NCBI GenBank assembly: GCA_964017145.1
Contig: CAXHKQ010000011.1
Coordinates: 1 to 26,645, forward strand
Length of the DNA: 26,645 nt
Direction of reading: 5' to 3'
DNA from: Agrocybe praecox
Taxonomy: Eukaryota; Basidiomycota; Agaricomycetes; Agaricales; Agrocybaceae
Shown here: positions 1 through 11,764 of the stretch, in pieces
Layout: every line of letters starts with the position of its first letter
Numbering within the stretch: the first letter of the stretch is position 1
The notes under the pieces: generated by a model
Seen by the model: only the letters and a program-made list of their open reading frames with translations
Databases searched by the model: none
What the model was told of the DNA's origin: nothing
Made by a program: the position numbers and the translations under genes

Positions 1-3000
1 TGACAGACTAGACTGACAGACTAGACTGACAGACTAGACTGACAGACTAGACTGACAGACTAGACTGACAGACTAGACTGACAGACTAGACTGACAGACT
101 AGACTGACAGACTAGACTGACAGACTAGACTGACAGACTAGACTGACAGACTAGACTGACAGACTAGACTGACAGACTAGACTGACAGACTAGACTGACA
201 GACTAGACTGACAGACTAGACTGACAGACTAGACTGACAGACTAGACTGACAGACTAGACTGACAGACTAGACTGACAGACTAGACTGACAGACTAGACT
301 GACAGACTAGACTGACAGACTAGACTGACAGACTAGACTGACAGACTAGACTGACAGACTAGACTGACAGACTAGACTGACAGACTAGACTGACAGACTA
401 GACTGACAGACTAGACTGACAGACTAGACTGACAGACTAGACTGACAGACTAGACTGACAGACTAGACTGACAGACTAGACTGACAGACTAGACTGACAG
501 ACTAGACTGACAGACTAGACTGACAGACTAGACTGACAGACTAGACTGACAGACTAGACTGACAGACTAGACTGACAGACTAGACTGACAGACTAGACTG
601 ACAGACTAGACTGACAGACTAGACTGACAGACTAGACTGACAGACTAGACTGACAGACTAGACTGACAGACTAGACTGACAGACTAGACTGACAGACTAG
701 ACTGACAGACTAGACTGACAGACTAGACTGACAGACTAGACTGACAGACTAGACTGACAGACTAGACTGACAGACTAGACTGACAGACTAGACTGACAGA
801 CTAGACTGACAGACTAGACTGACAGACTAGACTGACAGACTAGACTGACAGACTAGACTGACAGACTAGACTGACAGACTAGACTGACAGACTAGACTGA
901 CAGACTAGACTGACAGACTAGACTGACAGACTAGACTGACAGACTAGACTGACAGACTAGACTGACAGACTAGACTGACAGACTAGACTGACAGACTAGA
1001 CTGACAGACTAGACTGACAGACTAGACTGACAGACTAGACTGACAGACTAGACTGACAGACTAGACTGACAGACTAGACTGACAGACTAGACTGACAGAC
1101 TAGACTGACAGACTAGACTGACAGACTAGACTGACAGACTAGACTGACAGACTAGACTGACAGACTAGACTGACAGACTAGACTGACAGACTAGACTGAC
1201 AGACTAGACTGACAGACTAGACTGACAGACTAGACTGACAGACTAGACTGACAGACTAGACTGACAGACTAGACTGACAGACTAGACTGACAGACTAGAC
1301 TGACAGACTAGACTGACAGACTAGACTGACAGACTAGACTGACAGACTAGACTGACAGACTAGACTGACAGACTAGACTGACAGACTAGACTGACAGACT
1401 AGACTGACAGACTAGACTGACAGACTAGACTGACAGACTAGACTGACAGACTAGACTGACAGACTAGACTGACAGACTAGACTGACAGACTAGACTGACA
1501 GACTAGACTGACAGACTAGACTGACAGACTAGACTGACAGACTAGACTGACAGACTAGACTGACAGACTAGACTGACAGACTAGACTGACAGACTAGACT
1601 GACAGACTAGACTGACAGACTAGACTGACAGACTAGACTGACAGACTAGACTGACAGACTAGACTGACAGACTAGACTGACAGACTAGACTGACAGACTA
1701 GACTGACAGACTAGACTGACAGACTAGACTGACAGACTAGACTGACAGACTAGACTGACAGACTAGACTGACAGACTAGACTGACAGACTAGACTGACAG
1801 ACTAGACTGACAGACTAGACTGACAGACTAGACTGACAGACTAGACTGACAGACTAGACTGACAGACTAGACTGACAGACTAGACTGACAGACTAGACTG
1901 ACAGACTAGACTGACAGACTAGACTGACAGACTAGACTGACAGACTAGACTGACAGACTAGACTGACAGACTAGACTGACAGACTAGACTGACAGACTAG
2001 ACTGACAGACTAGACTGACAGACTAGACTGACAGACTAGACTGACAGACTAGACTGACAGACTAGACTGACAGACTAGACTGACAGACTAGACTGACAGA
2101 CTAGACTGACAGACTAGACTGACAGACTAGACTGACAGACTAGACTGACAGACTAGACTGACAGACTAGACTGACAGACTAGACTGACAGACTAGACTGA
2201 CAGACTAGACTGACAGACTAGACTGACAGACTAGACTGACAGACTAGACTGACAGACTAGACTGACAGACTAGACTGACAGACTAGACTGACAGACTAGA
2301 CTGACAGACTAGACTGACAGACTAGACTGACAGACTAGACTGACAGACTAGACTGACAGACTAGACTGACAGACTAGACTGACAGACTAGACTGACAGAC
2401 TAGACTGACAGACTAGACTAGACTGACAGACTAGACTGACAGACTAGACTGACAGACTAGACTGACAGACTAGACTGACAGACTAGACTGACAGACTAGA
2501 CTGACAGACTAGACTGACAGACTAGACTGACAGACTAGACTGACAGACTAGACTGACAGACTAGACTGACAGACTAGACTGACAGACTAGACTGACAGAC
2601 TAGACTGACAGACTAGACTGACAGACTAGACTGACAGACTAGACTGACAGACTAGACTGACAGACTAGACTGACAGACTAGACTGACAGACTAGACTGAC
2701 AGACTAGACTGACAGACTAGACTGACAGACTAGACTGACAGACTAGACTGACAGACTAGACTGACAGACTAGACTGACAGACTAGACTGACAGACTAGAC
2801 TGACAGACTAGACTGACAGACTAGACTGACAGACTAGACTGACAGACTAGACTGACAGACTAGACTGACAGACTAGACTGACAGACTAGACTGACAGACT
2901 AGACTGACAGACTAGACTGACAGACTAGACTGACAGACTAGACTGACAGACTAGACTGACAGACTAGACTGACAGACTAGACTGACAGACTAGACTGACA

Positions 3001-3651
3001 GACTAGACTGACAGACTAGACTGACAGACTAGACTGACAGACTAGACTGACAGACTAGACTGACAGACTAGACTGACAGACTAGACTGACAGACTAGACT
3101 GACAGACTAGACTGACAGACTAGACTGACAGACTAGACTGACAGACTAGACTGACAGACTAGACTGACAGACTAGACTGACAGACTAGACTGACAGACTA
3201 GACTGACAGACTAGACTGACAGACTAGACTGACAGACTAGACTGACAGACTAGACTGACAGACTAGACTGACAGACTAGACTGACAGACTAGACTGACAG
3301 ACTAGACTGACAGACTAGACTGACAGACTAGACTGACAGACTAGACTGACAGACTAGACTGACAGACTAGACTGACAGACTAGACTGACAGACTAGACTG
3401 ACAGACTAGACTGACAGACTAGACTGACAGACTAGACTGACAGACTAGACTGACAGACTAGACTGACAGACTAGACTGACAGACTAGACTGACAGACTAG
3501 ACTGACAGACTAGACTGACAGACTAGACTGACAGACTAGACTGACAGACTAGACTGACAGACTAGACTGACAGACTAGACTGACAGACTAGACTGACAGA
3601 CTAGACTGACAGACTAGACTGACAGACTAGACTGACAGACTAGACTGACAG
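1..3651. repeat. 13-bp satellite array 1 (unit TGACAGACTAGAC)
   Basis: Head-to-tail 13-mers begin at base 1 and run off the left edge of the window. Phase arithmetic gives 186 full units (1-2418), an extra TAGAC at 2419-2423, then 94 full units from 2424 and a partial TGACAG ending at 3651. I saw no substitutions. The unit splits into GAC-ended modules TGAC + AGAC + TAGAC, so it probably grew from a shorter GAC-type repeat. It contains TGA and TAG and its length is not a multiple of three, so no long reading frame can cross it on either strand. This is satellite DNA of the heterochromatic type; no function can be read from it. Confidence 0.98.
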
Positions 3652-3710
3652 TTTAGACTGAAAGACTAAGACAAGCAGACTGAGGTAGAAAGACTCAGGC
3701 AGGACAGACT
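3652..3710. repeat. Degenerate edge of satellite array 1
   Basis: Directly after the last perfect unit, the sequence keeps the AGACT/GACAG vocabulary (TTTAGACTG, AAAGACTAAG, GCAGACTGAG, AAAGACTCAG, GGACAGACT) but with many substitutions and changed spacing. This looks like a decayed array border. The opposite border at 7487 is abrupt. Confidence 0.75.
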
Positions 3711-3754
3711 TCAATAGTATTAATATATTTTAATAATACAAAAAACAAAATTGT

Positions 3755-4365
3755 ACTTACCTTTCATACAAATTGAGTTACGAATAGGATGTTAGGTTTC
3801 ATTCCAAAACTTTTGTAATTCAGAAATTAAAAAAAAGTATTACTATATTCACTAGAACTGAATTTTATTTAAGGAAAGTTGTACTTAATTTCAAAAATAC
3901 TTTCAGAATTGCACTTTGTTAAAATTAGGTTTTGAATAGTAAATCCTAGGTTTCATTCACTAGCGATGTCATTTCAGTAATAAAAACTTAAAATTCATAA
4001 AAATTCATTAAAAAAAACTTGGTTACGTTCCCTAAAAATGGTATTTCATTTCAAAAATATTCTTGGACTTACATTGCGTTCAAATTAGGATACCAATCAT
4101 GAAAGCTAGGTTTCGTTTACAAGCGATGGTATTTCAAAAATGAAAACCCAGGATTACAATTCATGAAAACCTGGTTACATTTCCGGAAAGAGGTATTTCA
4201 TTTCAAAAATATTTACAGACTTACATTAACGGCAAATTAGGTTCCGAATCCCATAAGCTAGGTTTCATTTTCAAGAAATGGTATTTCAAAAATGAAAACC
4301 CAGCATTACAATTCATGAAAACCTGGTTACATTTCCGGAAAAAGGTATTTCATTTCCCAAAAGCG
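3755..4365. repeat. Four tandem copies of a ~155-bp AT-rich repeat
   Basis: The anchor TAGGTTTC recurs at about 3793, 3947, 4107 and 4259, giving periods of roughly 154, 160 and 152 bp. Each copy also carries ACTTAC, CAAATT(A/G)AG, GGTATTTCA-type and CTGGTTACATTTCC-type blocks in the same order. The third and fourth copies are nearly identical; the first two are much more diverged and lack parts. There is no open reading frame. It is either a local minisatellite or the internal repeats of a larger non-coding element that I do not recognise. Confidence 0.75.
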
Positions 4366-4736
4366 GTTTTTTAAACCAAAATATGGTATTACTAAATATG
4401 TTTGAGGTATTTTAGATTTCAGTGATTTGGTTTTGACATCTTCGTTTTTGGTTACAATGATTGAAAAAAAAAGGTTACAAAACCACTTATTTTGGTTTCG
4501 ATTTCTAATGTTTAGGTTGACAACTCAGCCCTTTTGGGTACAATATATTTTAAAACTAAAAAATTCGGGAGAGTCGTTTATTGAACATCTTCATCAGCTT
4601 TTCCAAAAGATATGGACAACTTTTCAATGCCTAGTGAGTGGAGTCTCAGTGTGATAACACCCATATACAAATTAGTTGAGAAGTATTCAACCTACGGTAG
4701 AATTTCCCAGGGCTTTTTTTGACATTCTTAGGATAC
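4366..4736. other. AT-rich sequence, nothing recognised
   Basis: This is a simple AT-rich stretch with short A and T runs. The only reading frames are short and unlike known proteins, with no start context or domain to support them. I see no repeat, RNA gene or mobile-element end. Confidence 0.5.
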
Positions 4737-5590
4737 GAAACTACTTTTACAAAAGCTTGCATATTTTACCATTAAATTTGAATTTATAAAAGCGGCTTTC
4801 GATTTTTGAAAGTAGAAGATGGCCCTAATTTTCAAATTTCAGTTCCCATTTTTGACTCACAAAATAAGTCAGTCAAATATATTGCAAAAATGATCTCTAC
4901 CAAAACCTCAATATCTTAAAATTCGCTCAAAATTTCCAAAAACTATTTCAATATTTCTTGGTGAAGAGTACAGCTCTCAAACTCGCTTTTACTTGTAGAA
5001 ATAGGATGCCACATACAATTTCATAAGCAGTTGAAAATGTTAACATACAGGCAGGCGCTAAGAACCTCACATTTTTCCAAAACTACCTTCACTTAAACTT
5101 GCATATCTTCCGAACCACTTCGAATTTTCTCAAGCGGTTTTCTGTTTCTGAAAGTAGAAATCTTGCTTGTTCCAGCGGCATCCCAACTTTCCAAATTCAA
5201 TGATAAAGACTTTTCAAAATGGAGTTTCAATCCGAATTTTTGACTCAAAATACGAGTTTTTCGAGTTTGGAACAGTTAAAAGTTTTTCAAAAAAATAATG
5301 ATGGGGAGTTATAGCACTTCTCAATACGAATAAAATAAGTGGTCAAACTCAAAAATCCATTCACATTCACCGAAGTTATATTTAAAAAAACCTCGAAAAA
5401 ACGACCCCCACCAAAACCCCAATATGTCAATAGCTCCTCAAAATGTTTGAAAACTATTTACACAATCTTGAAGCAGAAAAATGCAGCTTTCAAACGCGAC
5501 CTCAATCGTAAAAATCGGATAAGAACTCGCAATTTTATAAGATGCTCAAAAGGTTAACAGACGGACAGACGGACGGACGGACAAACCGTT
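4737..5590. repeat. Two diverged copies of one interspersed repeat
   Basis: Copy A (about 4737-5056) and copy B (about 5079-5586) share blocks in the same order: AAACTAC, CTTGCATAT, AAGCGG, TGAAAGTAGAA, TTTTTGACTCA, AAAACCYCAATAT, AAAACTATTT, CAGCT(C/T)TCAAAC and a terminal GTTAACA. Copy B carries extra internal sequence. Copy A ends in ACAGGCAGG and copy B in a longer ACAG/ACGG tract, so the tract probably marks the 3' end of the family. No coding capacity is visible. It may be a non-autonomous element, but I cannot assign a class. Confidence 0.6.
5557..5584. repeat. (ACGG/ACAG)n microsatellite tail
   Basis: Seven tetranucleotides run in a row: ACAG, ACGG, ACAG, ACGG, ACGG, ACGG, ACAA. The tract closes repeat copy B; copy A has a shorter, eroded version (ACAGGCAGG). 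Confidence 0.85.
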
Positions 5591-5596
5591 AACATA

Positions 5597-5624
5597 AGGG
5601 ATTTTTTTTTTCAAAAAAAGCCCT
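5597..5624. repeat. Short AT-rich inverted repeat
   Basis: Arms AGGGATTTTTTT (5597-5608) and AAAAAAAGCCCT (5613-5624) are complementary except for one mismatch, with a 4-nt loop. It sits between the ACGG tail and the truncated LINE. Poly-T/poly-A arms form easily by chance, so function is doubtful. Confidence 0.5.
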
Positions 5625-5626
5625 AA

Positions 5627-7066
5627 AAAGGAGACAAAAAGGACTGCAGGAACTACAGAGGAATCAGCGTCCAGAACACAACGTATAAGATCCTGTCAAC
5701 GTATAAGATCCTGTGCGAGCGTCTAAAACCATACCTAAACGATATCATCGGAGAGTACCAATGTGGATTCAGGCCTGGAAAATCCACCACAGACCAGATA
5801 TTTACTCTACGCCAGAGAAAACACATGTATTCCGAATCGACACACACCACCTGTATTTTTTAGAGATGATCTATATTCTGCAATGAGTGAATTGGCCATC
5901 CCCAAGAGACTCATCCTATATATAGCTAAGAAAGCCTCTAACCCATTCACTACAACCAGAGGTTTCCAACAAGGAGATGCGCTTTCATGTTATTTATTCA
6001 CCATCTGCCTCGAGATCATTATACGTAGAGCAAACATTGAGTCCCTGGGTCACATAGTCAGAAACTCCGTACAACTCCTTGGTTATGCCAATGACATTGA
6101 TACCGTAGCGAGATCAGAGGTGGCCCTAAAAACTATGGGCCTCCGAGTTAACGTCGAGAAAACCAAATATATCAAATCCCGTGCTCGCACTAAAACATGC
6201 AGAAACCTCAAGATCGAAGATGAGGAGTTCGAAGCTGTGACAGATTTCACATATTTGGGAAGCGCAGTTAACATCGAGAACGACGTTACTATTGAAATCA
6301 ACCGAAGAATTATGGCAGCTAACCGCACGCTTTTTGGGCTTTTTGGCCGAATCTTGAGATCTAAATTCGTGCGATGTAACACCAAAATAAAGATCTACAA
6401 GACTCTCATAATACCTGTGCTGATATATGGACGTTATCAGCAGCAGCTAAGAACATGCTAGATGTCTTTGAGAGAAGAATTCTTCGAATGATTTTTGGTC
6501 CTGTTTTCGAGAATGGTTTTTGGAGAATCCAATTACTAAATTATGGCAGCTAACCGCACGCTTTTTGGACTGAGCCGAATCTTGAGATCTAAATTCGTGC
6601 GACGTAACACCAAAATAAAGATCTACAAGACTCTCATAATACCTGTGCTGATATATGGATCGGAGACGTGGACATTATCAGCAGCAGCTAAGAACATGCT
6701 AGATGTCTTTGAGAGAAGAATTCTTCGAATGATTTTTGGTCCTGTTTGCGAGGATGATTTTTTGGAGAATCCGATATAACAAAGAGCTGTATCAGTTGTA
6801 CAAGGATTCTGATATCGTTAAGCGCATCATGAAACAAAAGCTTCGATGGCTAGGCCATGTTCACCGAATGCACGACGAAAAGCCACCAAAAAAAAAAAAA
6901 TGAATTCGCCTCCGAAAACATAATTGGACGATCGAGGAAACAATGTGCACTCAAATTACGTTGGGTGGGGACTGTAGAGAAGGAGCTTAAAGCCTCAAAC
7001 ATCGAAAATTTGAAAAGCCTTGCAGTAGACCGAGATAACTGGAGAAAAGTTCTTGATAGGCTATGA
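5627..7066 (+). pseudogene. Decayed, 5'-truncated LINE reverse transcriptase
   Basis: This is the remnant of a non-LTR retrotransposon reverse transcriptase of the endonuclease-RT type common in insect genomes. I lean to an RTE-like clade but cannot prove it. Frames read in order: [13 protein letters not shown], then [18 protein letters not shown] (about 5630-5810), a stop at 5861, then in another frame RDDLYSAM, QQGDALS, YANDID (6084-6095), NVEKTKY and FTYLGS. The C-terminal region has IYKTLIIPVLIYG, SETWTL, RWLGHVHRM and ends at 7066. The segment with the first catalytic aspartate (motif A) is missing. The motif C YADD has become YAND (AAT at 6090-6092), so the enzyme is dead. Further damage: an in-frame 18-bp tandem duplication (5681-5716), a 13-bp deletion near 6431, a 231-bp duplication and a poly-A expansion at about 6887-6900 that shifts the frame. 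Confidence 0.9.
6312..6775 (+). repeat. 231-bp tandem duplication inside the LINE relic
   Basis: The block starting ATGGCAGCTAACCGCACGC at 6312 recurs at 6543 and both copies run to GAGAATCC. The copies differ by a few substitutions and by a 13-bp deletion (ATCGGAGACGTGG absent from copy 1). Copy 2 keeps the SETWTL coding segment. The duplication predates several point changes, so it is not very recent. Confidence 0.9.
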
Positions 7067-7091
7067 TTTGCCAATGAATCGTATAGACAAC

Positions 7092-7114
7092 AAAAGTAAA
7101 GTAAAGTAAGTAAA
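7092..7114 (+). repeat. AAAGT-type LINE 3' tail
   Basis: An AAAGTAAAGTAAAGTAAGTAAA tract begins 26 nt after the LINE stop codon. Short simple-sequence tails are typical of the 3' ends of several LINE clades, so this probably marks the end of the LINE insertion. Confidence 0.65.
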
Positions 7115-7118
7115 TATA

Positions 7119-7486
7119 GGTATAGTAAGTATATGGTATAGTCTGTGCCTATCAACACTCTGTTTGGTTCAGGTCTTTTGGGGGTGTGGGCACTTGTGTC
7201 ACTTTGTTGTAGGTATGTTCTACGCTGGATTCATGTCAATTGACGGTGTTTTGTCAATGTTTATAAAGTACTTAAGGTTCATGATATGTGTTTTATATTG
7301 TGGGTTATGATTATGACTGTCATTGGTTTTGTCTTAATAACCCGGTTTGTTTGATGACCATTTGAATCATAGGATACTGTTAGTGTATTGATCAACTAAG
7401 TCTAATGCTCAATGGGCTTAACGACCTTCTAGGACTAATGGCCCTCCCGGTCAAATTTAGTTATAGGCTTGTTGTACACCTCATGC
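7119..7486. other. Unrecognised sequence before satellite array 2
   Basis: About 370 bp, visibly less AT-biased than the left part of the island. It has no reading frame worth reporting, no tandem repeat and no element ends that I recognise. It joins the satellite abruptly at 7487 with no decayed units. Confidence 0.5.
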
Positions 7487-10400
7487 GACTGACAGACTAG
7501 ACTGACAGACTAGACTGACAGACTAGACTGACAGACTAGACTGACAGACTAGACTGACAGACTAGACTGACAGACTAGACTGACAGACTAGACTGACAGA
7601 CTAGACTGACAGACTAGACTGACAGACTAGACTGACAGACTAGACTGACAGACTAGACTGACAGACTAGACTGACAGACTAGACTGACAGACTAGACTGA
7701 CAGACTAGACTGACAGACTAGACTGACAGACTAGACTGACAGACTAGACTGACAGACTAGACTGACAGACTAGACTGACAGACTAGACTGACAGACTAGA
7801 CTGACAGACTAGACTGACAGACTAGACTGACAGACTAGACTGACAGACTAGACTGACAGACTAGACTGACAGACTAGACTGACAGACTAGACTGACAGAC
7901 TAGACTGACAGACTAGACTGACAGACTAGACTGACAGACTAGACTGACAGACTAGACTGACAGACTAGACTGACAGACTAGACTGACAGACTAGACTGAC
8001 AGACTAGACTGACAGACTAGACTGACAGACTAGACTGACAGACTAGACTGACAGACTAGACTGACAGACTAGACTGACAGACTAGACTGACAGACTAGAC
8101 TGACAGACTAGACTGACAGACTAGACTGACAGACTAGACTGACAGACTAGACTGACAGACTAGACTGACAGACTAGACTGACAGACTAGACTGACAGACT
8201 AGACTGACAGACTAGACTGACAGACTAGACTGACAGACTAGACTGACAGACTAGACTGACAGACTAGACTGACAGACTAGACTGACAGACTAGACTGACA
8301 GACTAGACAGACTAGACTGACAGACTAGACTGACAGACTAGACTGACAGACTAGACTGACAGACTAGACTGACAGACTAGACTGACAGACTAGACTGACA
8401 GACTAGACTGACAGACTAGACTGACAGACTAGACTGACAGACTAGACTGACAGACTAGACTGACAGACTAGACTGACAGACTAGACTGACAGACTAGACT
8501 GACAGACTAGACTGACAGACTAGACTGACAGACTAGACTGACAGACTAGACTGACAGACTAGACTGACAGACTAGACTGACAGACTAGACTGACAGACTA
8601 GACTGACAGACTAGACTGACAGACTAGACTGACAGACTAGACTGACAGACTAGACTGACAGACTAGACTGACAGACTAGACTGACAGACTAGACTGACAG
8701 ACTAGACTGACAGACTAGACTGACAGACTAGACTGACAGACTAGACTGACAGACTAGACTGACAGACTAGACTGACAGACTAGACTGACAGACTAGACTG
8801 ACAGACTAGACTGACAGACTAGACTGACAGACTAGACTGACAGACTAGACTGACAGACTAGACTGACAGACTAGACTGACAGACTAGACTGACAGACTAG
8901 ACTGACAGACTAGACTGACAGACTAGACTGACAGACTAGACTGACAGACTAGACTGACAGACTAGACTGACAGACTAGACTGACAGACTAGACTGACAGA
9001 CTAGACTGACAGACTAGACTGACAGACTAGACTGACAGACTAGACTGACAGACTAGACTGACAGACTAGACTGACAGACTAGACTGACAGACTAGACTGA
9101 CAGACTAGACTGACAGACTAGACTGACAGACTAGACTGACAGACTAGACTGACAGACTAGACTGACAGACTAGACTGACAGACTAGACTGACAGACTAGA
9201 CTGACAGACTAGACTGACAGACTAGACTGACAGACTAGACTGACAGACTAGACTGACAGACTAGACTGACAGACTAGACTGACAGACTAGACTGACAGAC
9301 TAGACTGACAGACTAGACTGACAGACTAGACTGACAGACTAGACTGACAGACTAGACTGACAGACTAGACTGACAGACTAGACTGACAGACTAGACTGAC
9401 AGACTAGACTGACAGACTAGACTGACAGACTAGACTGACAGACTAGACTGACAGACTAGACTGACAGACTAGACTGACAGACTAGACTGACAGACTAGAC
9501 TGACAGACTAGACTGACAGACTAGACTGACAGACTAGACTGACAGACTAGACTGACAGACTAGACTGACAGACTAGACTGACAGACTAGACTGACAGACT
9601 AGACTGACAGACTAGACTGACAGACTAGACTGACAGACTAGACTGACAGACTAGACTGACAGACTAGACTGACAGACTAGACTGACAGACTAGACTGACA
9701 GACTAGACTGACAGACTAGACTGACAGACTAGACTGACAGACTAGACTGACAGACTAGACTGACAGACTAGACTGACAGACTAGACTGACAGACTAGACT
9801 GACAGACTAGACTGACAGACTAGACTGACAGACTAGACTGACAGACTAGACTGACAGACTAGACTGACAGACTAGACTGACAGACTAGACTGACAGACTA
9901 GACTGACAGACTAGACTGACAGACTAGACTGACAGACTAGACTGACAGACTAGACTGACAGACTAGACTGACAGACTAGACTGACAGACTAGACTGACAG
10001 ACTAGACTGACAGACTAGACTGACAGACTAGACTGACAGACTAGACTGACAGACTAGACTGACAGACTAGACTGACAGACTAGACTGACAGACTAGACTG
10101 ACAGACTAGACTGACAGACTAGACTGACAGACTAGACTGACAGACTAGACTGACAGACTAGACTGACAGACTAGACTGACAGACTAGACTGACAGACTAG
10201 ACTGACAGACTAGACTGACAGACTAGACTGACAGACTAGACTGACAGACTAGACTGACAGACTAGACTGACAGACTAGACTGACAGACTAGACTGACAGA
10301 CTAGACTGACAGACTAGACTGACAGACTAGACTGACAGACTAGACTGACAGACTAGACTGACAGACTAGACTGACAGACTAGACTGACAGACTAGACTGA

Positions 10401-11395
10401 CAGACTAGACTGACAGACTAGACTGACAGACTAGACTGACAGACTAGACTGACAGACTAGACTGACAGACTAGACTGACAGACTAGACTGACAGACTAGA
10501 CTGACAGACTAGACTGACAGACTAGACTGACAGACTAGACTGACAGACTAGACTGACAGACTAGACTGACAGACTAGACTGACAGACTAGACTGACAGAC
10601 TAGACTGACAGACTAGACTGACAGACTAGACTGACAGACTAGACTGACAGACTAGACTGACAGACTAGACTGACAGACTAGACTGACAGACTAGACTGAC
10701 AGACTAGACTGACAGACTAGACTGACAGACTAGACTGACAGACTAGACTGACAGACTAGACTGACAGACTAGACTGACAGACTAGACTGACAGACTAGAC
10801 TGACAGACTAGACTGACAGACTAGACTGACAGACTAGACTGACAGACTAGACTGACAGACTAGACTGACAGACTAGACTGACAGACTAGACTGACAGACT
10901 AGACTGACAGACTAGACTGACTGACAGACTAGACTGACAGACTAGACTGACAGACTAGACTGACAGACTAGACTGACAGACTAGACTGACAGACTAGACT
11001 GACAGACTAGACTGACAGACTAGACTGACAGACTAGACTGACAGACTAGACTGACAGACTAGACTGACAGACTAGACTGACAGACTAGACTGACAGACTA
11101 GACTGACAGACTAGACTGACAGACTAGACTGACAGACTAGACTGACAGACTAGACTGACAGACTAGACTGACAGACTAGACTGACAGACTAGACTGACAG
11201 ACTAGACTGACAGACTAGACTGACAGACTAGACTGACAGACTAGACTGACAGACTAGACTGACAGACTAGACTGACAGACTAGACTGACAGACTAGACTG
11301 ACAGACTAGACTGACAGACTAGACTGACAGACTAGACTGACAGACTAGACTGACAGACTAGACTGACAGACTAGACTGACAGACTAGACTGACAG
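7487..11395. repeat. 13-bp satellite array 2
   Basis: Same 13-mer and orientation as array 1. The first full unit starts at 7490. There are 63 full units to 8308, one 9-bp unit AGACTAGAC lacking TGAC (8309-8317), 200 full units from 8318, an extra TGAC at 10918-10921, then 36 full units from 10922 and TGACAG up to the retrotransposon. No substitutions were seen. The array continues in phase across the element: TGACAG (11390-11395) plus ACTAGAC (19799-19805) make exactly one unit. Confidence 0.98.
11391..11395. repeat. Left target-site duplication (GACAG)
   Basis: GACAG directly abuts the left LTR and is repeated immediately after the right LTR (19794-19798). Five bp fits BEL/Pao integrases. 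Extending the match to six bases fails. Confidence 0.9.
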
Positions 11396-11753
11396 TTTTT
11401 CCGTTTGGAAGATGTTGAAGCTGGAGGAAGGTTCTGTGTCCAGTTTTTTGTCACTTTCAGTGTTCTTTTGTGTGAATCTTTTGTCACTATTTTGTTGTAT
11501 TTTGTTTATATTGTATTGAGTTCACTGTTTTCACTGTCTTCACTGTCTTTTAGATTGTCCCTTGGTTTTTGTTTTATGTTATTTTAAATTAAAAGGCGAT
11601 AAATATCGAATTAAAAGTAACTTGTATTTTTTCCGTGTTTTCTTGTACAATTTGTATATAAAAGTGAAGTTTTCAATGTTTTAGTCGGTGTCTGTTGTTG
11701 GGCGGCGTGGGGCTTAGCCTAATATTCTAGTTGGAGCCGTGGTGGTGGAAACA
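11396..11753 (-). repeat. 3' LTR of the BEL/Pao element
   Basis: 358 bp. On the minus strand it begins TGTTTCC at 11753 and should end GGAAACA at 11396, but here ends GGAAAAA. There is also one extra T in the CGTTTGG run near 11405. From GGAAGATG onward it matches the other LTR base for base. It contains three 9-bp repeats (GACAGTGAA twice, AACAGTGAA once; 11521-11547) and a TATA-like block near 11655. I could not place the U3/R/U5 boundaries; no canonical AATAAA is present in element sense, only variants such as AATACA and AATATA. Confidence 0.95.
11655..11664. promoter_or_regulatory. TATA-like block in the 3' LTR
   Basis: The + strand reads TATATAAAAG, a consensus TATA box. The minus strand (element sense) reads CTTTTATATA, a weaker one. 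It lies about 90 nt inside the LTR in element sense, compatible with a U3 promoter. The better match points antisense, toward 11766. No convincing initiator was found in either direction. Confidence 0.4.
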
Positions 11754-11764
11754 TTCTCCCCCCC
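11754..11764 (-). other. Polypurine tract (plus-strand primer)
   Basis: In element sense the 11 bases directly before the 3' LTR are GGGGGGGAGAA, all purine. In LTR retrotransposons an RNase H-resistant purine tract here primes plus-strand DNA synthesis. Its exact abutment to the TG of the LTR supports both the LTR boundary and the minus-strand orientation. Confidence 0.9.

Noticed and set aside
1..3651. CRISPR-like array
   Set aside because: The 13-mers are directly contiguous, with no spacers, and the context is eukaryotic.
4427..5557. Small + strand frames at 4427-4654 and 5339-5557
   Set aside because: They lie in AT-rich repeats, resemble no family, and the second lies within a dispersed repeat copy.
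6083..7158. Minus-strand frames across the LINE relic
   Set aside because: They are mirror frames of the + strand reverse transcriptase remnant and lack any domain.
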